Below are positions 12,862 through 24,182 of a DNA stretch of 64,000 bases, piece by piece. The notes under the pieces are model-generated. The model had not been told where the DNA came from. It did no database searches and saw only the letters and a list, made by a program, of their open reading frames with translations. Source of the stretch: Gerris lacustris (taxonomy: Eukaryota > Arthropoda > Insecta > Hemiptera > Gerridae); NCBI GenBank assembly GCA_951217055.1, contig OX578276.1, positions 68,330,144 through 68,394,143 of the forward strand, given 5' to 3'. Both the position numbers and the translations under genes were made by a program. How positions within the stretch are numbered: position 1 is the first letter of the stretch; every line of letters begins with the position of its first letter.

Positions 12862-13406
12862 AATCTGACCAAAAACCACTTACGTGGTAAAAAAAAAACA
12901 CCCCGCCAAGTCTGTGGTCCAAAAAAGTTGTGAAATCAACTTTCTGTCCCGCCAAGTGATGTTGGCACACAGACTTCTCCTGCCCCAACACTGTCAACTT
13001 AGATATTTATCAGCTTATTCTCCTTGGCGGTGTGAGGAAAGCCTTTTAACAGTGTTGTTGAAGGCTCTTCTCGATGCCACAATGATCATCGCTGTAAATC
13101 TTTCCCATTATCAAAAAGCAAATAAAATAGAAATAAGTAATATACAAATTAAGCTTTCAAGGAATGACCCCATGCAACTACTACTTTCTTTGCAGAGGAT
13201 GCGTGGAATACAACCAGTTAACTTTGAGTAGTACGGCAGGCACACCGCCAAGGAGAATAAGCTGATAAATATCTAAGTTAACAGTGTTGGGTCAGGAGAA
13301 AGTGCCAACATCACTTGGCGGGACAGAAAGTTGATTTCACAACTTTTTGGACCACAGACTTGGCGGGGTGTTTTTTTTTACCACGTAAGTGGTTTTTGGT
13401 CAGATT
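12862..13406. mobile_element. Foldback element with ~175-bp inverted arms
   Basis: The left arm (12862-13037) and right arm (about 13237-13406) are near-perfect reverse complements, starting AATCTGACCAAAAACCACTT and ending in its complement. The arms hold the strings CCCCGCCAAGT and CCGCCAAGGAGAATAAGC. A roughly 200-bp centre is unlike the arms and less repetitive; it includes a short intron-like GT...TTTCTTTGCAG stretch near 13134-13197. No transposase is encoded, so it is a non-autonomous foldback/MITE-like element. No clean target duplication was found, so superfamily is unknown. Confidence 0.85.
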
Positions 13407-13799
13407 ATATATAGTTGTGTAGAATAAGCTAAATACCTAGGCCTACACGGGTATTAATCCTTAGAGTTTGTTAGTAATTGAAGTTATACTACCCAAATGA
13501 TTTATGATGATATAGGGGAAATAATATATTAACACTAAATTACTTGAATAACATGGAATAATGAAATGTTTTAAGTTTAAAACATAAATAATTGGTGTTT
13601 AAAACATAAAATTATTTTAAAGAGTAAAATTAGCTCTATTTTTAGGGGTTTCCAGGTCATCCTAGAAACCCTATGCTTTTGGTAGTTCGTCCGTCCGTTC
13701 GTCACATCTTCGTCAGACCTACTGCAGCTAGAGATTTGAAATTTGGTATACTAGTTAAACTTCTTTGCCCAAAAACAGAAATAATATTGCGAACTTAAA

Positions 13800-14745
13800 C
13801 ACTCAAAATTTTGCGACCACCGATCAATTGCGAATTGATCGCAATATTTTATATTTTTTAGTTGGGTATAATTTCAATGGTATTGAAATGTAGATCACAA
13901 ATATATATCGCGTTTCCAAAATGGCGCCATTTCACCCCCTAAAAAATTAAAACAAAACACACAATGACCCCCCCCCTGCTACTCTATTAGGATAGGTTCT
14001 AATAATAAGGCAAAAATATGCATCTTTGTGGTGCAATGATATTTCCGGGACTTGATATAAAAAAGTCAAATTTTAGGCGGCCGTATAGAGCCCCAACATT
14101 TTTATTATTTTAAAATTTGAAGTTGGGTATCATATTACAGGTATTGAAATTTGGTTCACAAAAATATATCGTGTTTCCAAAATGGAGGTCATTTTACACC
14201 CGAAAAATTTAAACAAAACGCAAAAAAGTCCCCCCCCCCCTACCCCATTAGGATAGGTCCTTAAAATAAGGCAAATTTAAAAAAATAATCATCTTGTGGT
14301 CCAATGATATTGGACTGGAAATTTTAGGGGGCCGTAGCTATGGACCCCCAAAATTTTTATTATTTGAAAATTCGAAGTTGGGTATCATTTTAAAGGTTTG
14401 ATATTTGGTTCACATAACTATATCGAATTATCAATCTGGCAGCCATTTTGCCGGAAAAAATTAAAACAAAACGCAAAAAAATATCCCGCCCCCCCACTAC
14501 CCCATTAGGACAGGTCTTTAATATAAGGCTAAAATACAAAAATATACATCTGTGGTTCAATGTTATTTCAGGGAGTGATATATAAAAGTATAATTTTAGA
14601 AATTTTAGGGGGCCGTAACTATGGAGCCCTAAAATTTTTATTATTTGAAAATTTGAAGTTGGGTATCATTTTAAAGGTATTGAGATTTAGCTCACAAATA
14701 TATATATCGTGTTTACATATTTTAGTTTAAAAAATGTGTTTTGAA
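13800..14745 (+). repeat. Tandem array of ~255-280-bp diverged units
   Basis: GTTGGGTAT recurs at 13861, 14122, 14377 and 14658 (spacings 261, 255 and 281). Between these landmarks each unit repeats the same order: TTGAAATTTGGTTCACA-like, ATATCG, AAAATGG, a poly-C tract of 7-10 bases, CCATTAGGA(T/C)AGGT, a TAAGGCAAA-like stretch, and GGGGGCCGTA. The units are diverged, so this is an old array. A TCCGTCCGTTCG block and GAGATTTGAAATTTGG lie immediately upstream (13690-13745), like the tails of other dispersed repeats here. Confidence 0.85.
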
Positions 14746-15236
14746 TTGTTATGACCGATTAAACCCTTTTAGTATCTTGCTGGCAAGTACTTGACGGATT
14801 TTTTTTTTTTTTTTGTATATATACCTGTATATTTCCTCACTACCTATAGTAGGAAATGTATTGTTTTCACAAAACATTTTTTTTTTCGAGATTTCAACGG
14901 AATTATCAGTATTCGGTGTTTTTAAGACCTCCTGAGTGGTTTTCAGCATGACGTCTGTATGTATATGTATGTGTGTATGTGTGTTATCATCGTAGCGCCC
15001 AAGGTATTTAACCTAGAGACTTGAAACTTTTAACCTAGCGCTTTGACGCACGCTTACATAGCTTACTAATGACCACACAATGCCCACTTCGGCAGTACAA
15101 TGTACATGTACAGGTATGATGTGGGAAGTGGCTGGAACTCTCCACCACGGGCTTAGTAAAAATGGGCCCAGTGTGGCCTGATTGCTAGGTTCGAACAAGT
15201 GGTAGTGTCCTTCCCGTCTAACCATTACATTACATT

Positions 15237-15915
15237 GCAACATCAAGCTAGATTTTTGAGAAATAAGTATATCTGTTGGTGCCTTTTAAGAATATTTGGT
15301 CGGCTAAGTTCGTCTGCGGCATAGGCATTTGAAAAAAACAAACCGGTGGAGAGCGGCCATGTCCTGCCCTTTTTGGTGGACAATGTGATTTTCATGATCC
15401 TGAGTACGAAATTAGTTAGTAGACCAAAATAATAAAATAAAATATAGGTATTAAAAATAAGGTTTGTTTTTAAGAATGGTAATAAATCAGTTAGTTCAGA
15501 ACGGTCGCCTATCCAAGTACTGACCACGTCCAATGCTGCTTCCTCAGATGAGATCATGAAATGTGATGTTCATGATCCTGAGTACGAACTTAGATAGTAG
15601 ACCAATAATCAAGTTGATGGTAGTTTGTCACTTGATAGGTTAGTTAGTCAAATATTACTCCAAATTAAAGTGTTTCTCTATCAAGCGACAAAGTATCATC
15701 TACTTGATTTTTGGTCTACGTCATCATTGTCCACCAAAAAGGGTAGGACATGGCCTCTCTCCACCGGTTTGTTTTTTTCAAATCCCTATTGCCAAGCTAT
15801 GTCTCGCAGACGAACTTAGCCGATCAAATATTCTTAAAAGGCACCAAAACATTTACTTATACACAAATTCTAGCTTGATGTTAGTCAGACACTTTTTTGC
15901 GCGCTACCTCCTGGA
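15237..15915. mobile_element. Foldback element with nested palindromes
   Basis: Left arm (15240-15425) and right arm (15715-15890) are reverse complements: ATCAAGCTAGA at one end and TCTAGCTTGAT at the other, with TGGTGCCTTTTAAGAATAT and CTTTTTGGTGGACAATG shared inside. A second palindrome, GTAGACCAA...AAGTTGATG paired with CATCTACTTG...TTGGTCTAC, fills 15596-15717. A 5S rRNA-like segment sits between the arms. A one-arm copy of the same family lies at about 46005-46240, and reverse-complement similarity to 45912-46000 also extends into 14920-15030. No coding capacity. Confidence 0.8.
15501..15557 (-). pseudogene. 5S rRNA-derived segment
   Basis: Read on the minus strand, the segment runs GATCTCATCTGA, then AAGCAGCATTGG, then CGTGGTCAGTACTTGGAT and GCGACCG, matching the middle of animal 5S rRNA (internal promoter region) in order. 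Flanking 5S sequence on either side is absent and one stretch between the first two blocks is shortened, so it is not a functional 5S gene. It is probably part of a SINE3-type element or a captured 5S pseudogene. A similar segment lies at 40387-40434. Confidence 0.75.
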
Positions 15916-16139
15916 CTATTTAAGGACTTTTTTTAATGTGTTTTACCCATCAATGTAGAAAATATTTTCTGACAGTGCCTTGCCTTATTTTTATAAAGGA
16001 ATATTATATGAATATTATATTCCTTATATTTTTAGGTTTCCTACCTAAATCCGAGGGCCCTTTTTATTTCCCACTTTTGTCTTCCGCACCTGTATTCCGA
16101 AAGTACCCAACAAAAATTTGAAAGTTTATAGTTATATCA

Positions 16140-16665
16140 TGTGCGTAATAACCCAAACCCAGATAAAAATAGAGGGCAACCCCAACAAATTATCCCTCAA
16201 AAACAAAGGTGTGGGGTGTTAAATGAAGGAGAGGAAACGCCCCGAGACAAATATATCTTTTGTTTCGTCTTTATTATAACAATTCATGTTGAAATGTGTC
16301 CATAAAATTGCGTTTTTCGTGCCCACCCTTTAATTTTTTAATGAAATCAACAAAGCAATCACAGTTATTATTTTTCAAAAATAAATAACAATTTTAAGGA
16401 ATTGTTTTACGTAGCATATTTGGAGGAAAAGAATGGGCCCCCCTCCAAAATCTTAAATTGTTTGAATGGTTTGAGCTAGAGACTTGTGAGTATTCTTATT
16501 GCCTGGGGACTATAATGCTTAAAAGCTTTTATTGTACGTCAATAAACGGTTTAAAAGTTAAAGATAAAACAAACTTTTAAATGGCCACAACCTTGAAATG
16601 GTTGGCCGATTATGGTGGTTAACGAGTTCGTCCGATTTGTTATTTAATATTGTTTAAAAAAATAA
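16140..16665 (+). repeat. Dispersed repeat family R16, copy 1
   Basis: Contains in order AACCCAAACCCAG, ATCCCTCAAAAACAAA, GTGGGGTGTTAAATGAA, a GACAAATATAT block, TTGCGTTTTTCGTGCCCACC and GATTATGGTGGTTAACGAG. The same order occurs at 18030-18350 (partial) and at 49528-50420, where a MITE interrupts it. No coding capacity; class unknown. Confidence 0.7.
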
Positions 16666-18029
16666 ATATGTTTACATCATTCAAAAAGTACGAATACCTT
16701 TATTTTTATTTCACTTGATAAAACAATAAACTATATTATGACCTCTAACTAATTGTGCTTCAATGCTTTGAGGTGAAGTTTTAAATAATTAAAAGTGTCT
16801 AAAGAGGTTTTAACGAGGTTAATTATAATTGATTTATTTATGTGTAGTGAAGATGGTAGGAGAGAATATCATTCGGCCTGTGTGGATTGCTGCTGGTGCG
16901 CTGTAACTTCAGCTCGTTATTTCTAGGAAAATATCCAATGTACGAAATTGTTAATTAGATGCCTGTATAATCGAGCCGTTGCTACATCCTTTTTGGTATT
17001 GTTCTCGGTGTTTCCGTGTTGCATTATTAGGGGTATGAAATGTTAAAGGGGGTAAAACGTTGCAGTCCCATTAGCCCGTCCTTTACTCTGGTATATTCCA
17101 TTATTCCATTATTTGCTGATTAGTTCATAGTGAATTATACGGCTTGCCTGTTCCCTTGAGGGGTTTAAATAGCGAATAAACGGGGGGGGGGGGGGGGGGG
17201 GGGGGTTAGGGCCCTTACAGAAGGTTTGTGAACGTGGGCATGGGGTTAGAGTTAAACTCCGGTTAATTAGGGTCCACGGGGACCCAGAGCTTCGATCATC
17301 TCGACTCTGGCTAAATATTACCCATCGACTCTTTTCTGCGCAATTAGCGCTATTTTCAAAACGCGCTATAGACAGGGATGAAGTTAAATTAAAGCCCTCG
17401 GGTTTTCAAGCTCGTCCCATTTACAGGGTGGGATTATCTCGTAATTGCTTTCGTTTTACTTTCACCTAAAACCAGACTCAAACCCGACCAGAAAAAGTAT
17501 TGCTGTGTAATCCTTCGATTCCCTCTCCACAAGAGGCTCTCGAATTATTTCATTGAAAATTATAAACATAAGTTGCTTTAATCTGCTTTCTTAAATACCT
17601 ATAATTATAAATGTAAAATCTATCAATTATTCTCTATAATTATAACAAACCAAAGGACTTTTTATTACTGGTCTTATATTACTTTGTTTTTTAAGTTTTG
17701 TCGCACACCTATTACCCCAATTTTGAACCACTTCCCGTCTTTCAATCTTTTAGGTAGAAGAAATTTAGGTGAAGAATACAGAAAAAAAGTTGAAAATAAG
17801 ACCAGTTTTTAAAAATGGTCTTTTTATATTATTATTTAATGTAAAAATAGAGGGATAGGCGTTTGCAGTGTCTATTGTTGGAGAGTTTTTTATTATAATT
17901 AATTAATGTCGTAGATGAATAGTGATCCCTCAATACTTTAATATTGTTATTGCTATTATGACTAAAGATATTAATAAAAACTAACACTACAATATTGTCA
18001 CCAAACTTTTATATTATAATTATATATTA
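16666..18029. other. No gene seen; poly-G tract
   Basis: A poly-G run of about 26 bases lies at 17181-17206. At 17978-18014 a fragment TAACACTACAATATTGTC is shared with 39885-39905, where it is part of a repeat carrying a hammerhead-like core. Nothing else is recognisable. Confidence 0.6.
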
Positions 18030-18350
18030 ATACTCCTAAAAAAAGGGTTCAATTTTTTTTTTTAAAAAGAAGAAATGCGTCACGTGGGATGTCAAATGAA
18101 ATGGGAAGGCGCCCTGAGTACAAATATGTATTTTGTTTAGTTTTTGTACAGATTTATCTTTGCGTCATGTTTCCTCGAAATTACGATTTCGTATATCCCC
18201 TCTATTTTTTTTTTTTTTTTTTTTTAACAAATCAACACAAAAATCTTAGTACTTTTTTGTCAAAGAACGAGAAAATTTGTAAATCTTGATACGGACGATG
18301 GGACGATTATGCTGGTTAATGAACTTGTCTTATTTGTTAAATTGTCTACA
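18030..18350 (+). repeat. Dispersed repeat family R16, copy 2
   Basis: Shares GAAATG(C/T)GTCA(C/T)GTGGG, TGTCAAATGAAATGG, GAGTACAAATATGTATTTTG and GATTATGCTGGTTAATGAAC with copies at 16140 and 49528. This copy shows the uninterrupted target sequence into which the MITE at 49643-50223 inserted. Confidence 0.7.
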
Positions 18351-18972
18351 GACCCTTTGCGATGCTGAAGTGACTTATACTTGCTCATTTAAATATTTGG
18401 GATAAACAGAAAAATGTTACCTATTTTCTAAGATGGTGGACAAAGCTCATCTCGGAACTTTCAAAACTTTTGATAGGTTCATTTTCAAATATATAAAAGA
18501 TCAACTTGACAAATATCCAAACTTTTAGATTTAGTTCCCCAATATGTCCAATTCATAGGTTGGTATTTACTGGATTGTTTATAATGAGGCTTAACAACTG
18601 TCTTGTTTTGGACGAGTCTCAGGGTGCCGGGAGATATAAATATTAAACAAAATATTGTTTGTCTTGATTTCTTGTAAGGAAGACCCCACTATTTCAGACT
18701 CCCGTAAGATTGATCCCCCAATCTTAATTTTGACCACTCTATAACTTCAGAAAGTCAGTCTGAGCTCAATTCCTTTTTTTACTTTTCCCTTACCCTTATA
18801 AATCAAATTTCTGAAAATCCCGTCTCGGCAGAGACTAATATTATTTTAGAAATTATTATTCGAACTACAATGATTTTAGTTCAGCGTTTCAATGAAGTTT
18901 CGATAATTATAGTGAAGGACATCGTTTCAAATACGTATGTATCTTGAACCAAGATAACGGGTAGTAATAGTT

Positions 18973-19929
18973 ATTTATGTAACTAGGCAGCAAAATGGAA
19001 TTTTACTGACGAGTGATTAGATTAGCCTCCGAGCCGAAGGCGAGGACAGGCTATGAAAAAACGAGGCAGAAATGTTTCTTTTGCTGCCTTGTTGCATACA
19101 ATATTTTATCTACTTGCGGAAGAAAAATGTAGCTGCTAAAATGTTATCTTTATTAATATAACATAGTTAATAACTATGTGTCATATTAATAAAGATAATA
19201 ACATATGTATTAACTAAAATTAATGTTCAAATCAAATAAGAAACTTGGGAATAATAACAATAAGTGAAAAGCAAACTCAATCTATAACAACAAAATACAA
19301 AACACACGTTTATAACACACATAACTTCTGAATGAATAATGCACGCAATATAAAATATTTATTTATATTTTTACTAAAAAAAAAATAAAAGTGTTAAAGA
19401 TATATTCTATTGCTTAAAAGAAAAGAAGTAACTAGGATTCATCAAGAAAAGTAGCTAGTCTAATCTAGAAAGACTTCAATAATAAAAATTATATGGATGT
19501 TCAATGTTTACATGACGCTACAGTTTAGTCAGTGACTACTATTTTTTTTAATTAAAGATCTACTAATCATTGAACTTATTTAACAGAATTAACAAAGATA
19601 AACAAATTATTTTATTATTAAAACGTTTATTTATTATTAAATATTACTTATTTAACTATAATATATAATGTTATAAGATAGAGATAATAGTATAAACTGT
19701 TCTTGCCAAAATAAGAGGTTATGACACGCAGTGGTAAACACTGTTACTTTCTCTGCCTAGGCAGGGAAATATTTCCCTGCCTAGGCAGAGAAAGTATTTT
19801 CCTGACTGTTTTAACTACTTTCCTGCCTGTTTTTAATATTTTAATGACAAATCAGGGAAATAGCACTTTCCAGCCTAAAAACAGTTAAGTAATGTTTAAT
19901 TTTGCTGCCGCGAGTAGATAAAAATATTT
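18973..19929 (+). mobile_element. Modular palindromic element, copy A
   Basis: The outer end carries CTAGGCAGCAAAATGG and the far end TTTTGCTGCCGCGAGTAG, so GGCAGCAAAAT is at both ends in inverted orientation (with a 1-2-base offset). An inner inverted pair, ATTTTATCTACTTGCGG near 19105 and CCGCGAGTAGATAAAAAT near 19908, encloses about 800 bases. A 50-bp perfect palindrome sits at 19746-19795. Copies B (31450-32300) and C (62893-63757), both inverted relative to A, show the same architecture. No coding capacity; no target duplication recognised. Confidence 0.75.
19746..19795. repeat. 50-bp perfect palindrome
   Basis: From ACTTTCTCTGCCTAGGCAGG across a GAAATATTTC centre to its exact complement ending CAGAGAAAGT. 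The inner string CCTGCCTAGGCAGG-like is itself doubled on each arm. The same palindrome is present, base for base, at 63031-63080 in copy C. It would extrude as a cruciform or fold as a hairpin in RNA. Confidence 0.95.
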
Positions 19930-20096
19930 CTTAGCGTGCACCTACGACCTACGGGGTAAGAGGAACCCACCTACAAAATTTCATGATCATAGGTTCAGTG
20001 ATTTTAGATATCGTGATGTGTCATTTAGTGAGTAAGTGAGTGGTATTTGGATTTTACATGTATATAGCTAAATTCCCGTGCTTCGCTACGGAGTTT

Positions 20097-20455
20097 GTTA
20101 TCAAATGAAAGCTGCTGAAGAGTAGGAAATTTTTAGGATAAATTTTTCATTTTTTATTGGTTTTATAAGTCAAAATATACCCCAAAAAAAGTCCCCCGCC
20201 CAACCACTATATAACGGCTGGTCCTAAAAATTGAAAATAATTCATGGTTATACCTTATGGTGGAGCGATGAAAATTTCCTGTAAAAATGTAATTTATCTA
20301 GTCGTTATTACCGATAAAAGACATTGTGACCCCCCGGGGAATCGAACCAGGGACCCTTGAGGTCGATGAAAAAAAATCATAATTAAATAACGGGTATTCT
20401 TAATCATCTACGAAACCCTAAAAAGTAATAGGACGCAATTACTTCCCTGTGATTT
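20097..20455 (-). repeat. Dispersed repeat R20 with tRNA-like T-arm, minus copy
   Basis: Reverse complement of most of 23203-23570, about 3 kb away. The minus strand reads, in order, ATCACAGGGAAGT, TAGGGTTTCGTAGATGATTAAG, a (C)AAGGGTCCCTGG block, GGTTCGATTCC (exact Pol III B-box consensus form, 20338-20348), CCCCGGGGGGTCAC, TTATCGGTAATAACGAC and CAGCCGTTATATAGTGGTT. No matching A-box was found at the expected spacing, so it is a tRNA-like relic, not a gene. Confidence 0.75.
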
Positions 20456-23202
20456 TTTTATCTTGCGGAGTGTCTACAAAAGTTAATCCTAAATGTATGA
20501 AACACAAAACCAATGGTTTTATAGTTTTTTTCCATGTTCTTATTTATTCTACAGGTTTCGACTTTCTGAGCGTATTCGTTTTCGTCTCTACTTTTCCCTC
20601 TTTGTGTCTTCTTTTTTTTAACTTTTTAAAAAACCATGAGATTGGATCTTGTTGCATAAAAAAGCCTGTTCTTTGTCTGGGCTCTCCGTTTCAACAGACT
20701 TGGAAATTTTATTTTCCAAAGTTACACGTTCCAAGTGAAACTCAATCTATTTAAGCAAATATTTGAGTTTTTCTTTCTGGTCGAGGTTTTTTCTCCTGTG
20801 TATTTTTTTAAACACGGATTTTCTCGAGGGCTTTTATCCTCTCTTGAGGTATTTTCCAGTTAGATTGATCCGTTTCAATAAGTCCTAGGCAAGAAGAACC
20901 CAACCCCGGTCTGTTCTCTCCCTCGAAGGGCCTCATATTAAAGGACAAACTGCTGTTGAGACCAACCCAGCCCTTCTCATCCCTTTTCATCTATTTTTTC
21001 CTTTTTACTGATCTCAAACTAACTTTTCCGTCATTATTCTTTTAGAGTCCCCTCTGCTCTATTCATTGTATTTTACCGGGTCCTCGATGGAAGGGAAATA
21101 GAATCTGATAATAAAATATCTTAAAGCTTTAAAGCGCTACTATAATTCCGTAATTCAATCGTCTATTCTAAGTTTAGTTTAGTGTTTTAGTTTTTATCTT
21201 TTTTCCTTCTTGTGATAAAACCAATTTGAACACGCTGATAAAAAATAATCTAATGGTAAAATTGCGATTATAGTAAATTATAGTAAAAATTTCTATGACA
21301 TCGTCATACATTTATTAGGATTTCATCTTAATAATTACTTAAGCTATAATCAGCTGGGGTCCAAATAGCGTGAAAGTGAGCATTGGAGGTTTATAAGGTT
21401 AAGAATCAGATTAAGTATCGATATTTAAAATTATGAACTGACAATTGCTAATTAAAGTGATCGAAATCAGTCTGCATTGAACAGTATAATTTTGACAAGA
21501 GGCCAAACCAATTCTCTCCTCCACATGATTCCAGCATGAATGGTTGACACTTAATAATTAGAAATTTAAATTGAATATTGGATTAATTTCAAATCAACTA
21601 TAGTGTATTAATCTTCACAGCTCGCAAATAGTTAATATTAAATATAAATTTATTGTTTGTGTTTTATTTGTACGGTTTAGATTACTTACTGTTATGTTGG
21701 GCTTTTCCTTGTGGGGGTTTCTTCTCTTGAATTTAGTCTCAGTAAAATGGTTGTTGGCTGGTTGGTAAATTCGAGACCCCAGCCTTAAAGGTAATAAGGG
21801 AAGATACGATTCCGCCTCCCATGGACCGAATCTGCCTCTTTCCCCTGCCTCGCAGGAAATAAGAAACCTTTCCGGTGGAGCTAGTCAAGCTCTGATTGAA
21901 GCCAACCCTAACAGTACTGCCTTTTACTAGTCTTTCGCTATCTACCCAGGAGGTGAAGCCCTTCTTTGACTGCTTATTTTTAAATATACATCGTTTTCCT
22001 GTTTCTGCTCTTGTAAATTCTAGATTTAAATTTAAAAAATAAGATAAAATACTTTATTACATTTTCTTTTTAATCAATAAAAAATTGATTTTAATCAATC
22101 TTTTGTTATGATAAAATATTTTTCGCTTTGCTTGCTTAGTGCACACATAATGTTAGCACTTTTGATATTTCATGATTACATAATTAAAAATTACTTGATT
22201 AAAATAAAATTTGTTATTTGACAATTTAACAATATAAAAAGATGAAATGTCTAAAATTATGTCGATTAAAAATTACATTACCTTCTTTAAAAATATCCAA
22301 TACAGTCTTATTAAGTGCAATGCCATATTAAAATTAGGACGTATCCAAACTGACCTTCTGGTTAGATTGAGAATGACCCAAGGGGGGTTCGAAATATTGC
22401 AAAAGTGGGACTTTTATTTTCCTTCAGACTTTAACACTAAAAAAAATCCTATTTTTAATCATAATTTCATTCGGTTTTTGTTTTACTGTACATAACTCTA
22501 TGATGCATGTAACTGTTATGTTATATAATCTAAGTTAAATTAATAGGAAAATATTTGAATATTGGGAAATGAGTAACCAATAAGAATTATACATTCAGGA
22601 AATTTTAAATTTAAGTGTATGTATTATCCTCACGTCATAGATCATGGCGGGACGAATTTAAGTAATATTTAAATATAGTGGTCGTTAGCAGTCACTAGTG
22701 GCGAGACCGACCACAGCTTACATTCGATGGTGGCCACTATGGTCGCTGTGTGGTCCATATACAATATACACTGTGTACAAATAAAAGATGTGTGCATATT
22801 TTATTAAACACTAGCTGAAGTTCCCTTCGTTGCCCGTGTGTATACAAAAATCAAAACATTGGTGAATAAAACACCAATAAAATGAAATATTAAAAAAACA
22901 TTAGAACATTGGAAAGTAAATATTTATTGATCATAGTTGTGAGAAAATTATGTTAAAAATATATATTGTATGCGTAAATGACCATAGCAGTCATATAATA
23001 AATGATGTATTATTATTATATAGTTACCTGTATTGTATTGTATTGAAATTGTGTTGTATCTCTTTCCCATACTTTTATTTTACTCTTTAGGAATGTACTT
23101 CTAAAAATCATCTAGATGTTTCAAGAGACAGGACTTAACCACTCTTCACACTTCTCAAATTTTCAAATCCGTAGCCTCTTTACCATCCCCTCCCCATTAA
23201 TA
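20456..23202. other. No gene recognised between inverted R20 copies
   Basis: Mostly AT-rich. A short block at 22360-22430 (GAGAATGACCCAAGG, TTCGAAATATTGCAAAAGTGGGACTTTTATT) is a fragment of the repeat that ends the 26724 palindrome. At 22805-22840 ACTAGCTGAAGTTCCCTTCG is like a block at 20070-20095, a pattern often seen at repeat ends. A more GC-balanced stretch at 21700-21980 has no readable frame. Confidence 0.5.
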
Positions 23203-23800
23203 AGAAAATCACAGGGAAGTACTTTTTAGGGTTTCGTAGATGATTAAGCATACTACCCGTTATGTAATTATGATTTTTTTTCTTCTATCTCAAGGGTCCC
23301 GGGTTCGATACCCCGGGGGGTCACAATGTTTTTTATCGGTAATAACGACAAGATAAATCACATTTTTTCAGAAAATTTCATCGCCCCACCATAAGATAAA
23401 ACCATGAATTATTTCGGAATTTTAGGACCAGCCGTTATATAGTGGTTAGGGGGGAGGGAATTTTTGGGGGTATATTTTAACTTATTTAACCAATAAGGAA
23501 TGCAAAATTTAAAAAAGCATATATATATTTGTAACCTACTATTCAGCAGCTTTCATTTGATACCCCATTCAAAAATTAAAAAAAAAAAAAAATTGAGTTT
23601 ACCACATTTTGCAAATTGCGCATGCGCATATTTAATTTTTAACTTCTGTATATTTTTCCTGTGGTTGGGTCAAAAAGTTGCACCAGTGTTTCAAATTTCA
23701 GCACTTTAGCTTAAACGGTTCAGGCCCTATGAACCAAAGAGCGACGGACGGACGGACACATCACCCTTTGCATAAGGGTTTTGAGAAGTATCTACAAAAC
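23203..23800 (+). repeat. Dispersed repeat R20, plus copy
   Basis: Plus-orientation copy of the repeat at 20097-20455. The B-box-like string GGTTCGATACC is at 23302-23312. The copy continues through GCGCATGCGCAT, GGGTCAAAAAGTTGCACCAG, GGCCCTATGAACC and GACGGACGGACGGACAC. A third, more diverged copy is at 54695-55095. No coding capacity. Confidence 0.75.
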
Positions 23801-24102
23801 CCAAAAAATGCTTAAGAGATGCATTAGACTGCTTCAGGGTGGGTTTAGTCGCCCTCTTTTTTTACCACCCACTTTTATTCTACCCCTTTTAATGATCAGA
23901 TTTCAAAAATCCTTTTATCTAAATGTTAAAAGTATAATATATTGTATGCGTAAAACGCGAAATCTTGTAAAGATGCGTTTTTTAACATTTTTATGTCATA
24001 ATAAGCAACTTATTTGTAAATTTCAAGGTTCTAGTCTAAATGGTTCTGAAAATATTATAACCTACAAAATTAAATACAAATATTCGCTATCGTTTAAGAA
24101 CA

Positions 24103-24182
24103 CTATGTTTAGAAATATAAGTTTATGCTAACGCTATGTTTAGAAATATAAGTTTATGCTAACGCTATGTTTAGAAATATAA
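24103..24182 (+). repeat. 31-bp tandem repeat, ~2.6 copies
   Basis: The unit TATGTTTAGAAATATAAG, then TTTATGCTAACGC, is repeated with no visible change at a 31-bp period and ends partway through the third copy. Confidence 0.95.

Noticed and set aside
12884..13231. 115-residue plus-strand frame
   Set aside because: The first half translates the foldback arm; no domain visible. The centre is mentioned only as a possible captured fragment.
24103..24182. CRISPR-like or regulatory repeat array
   Set aside because: Plain head-to-tail 31-bp tandem repeat with no spacers, in a eukaryotic context.
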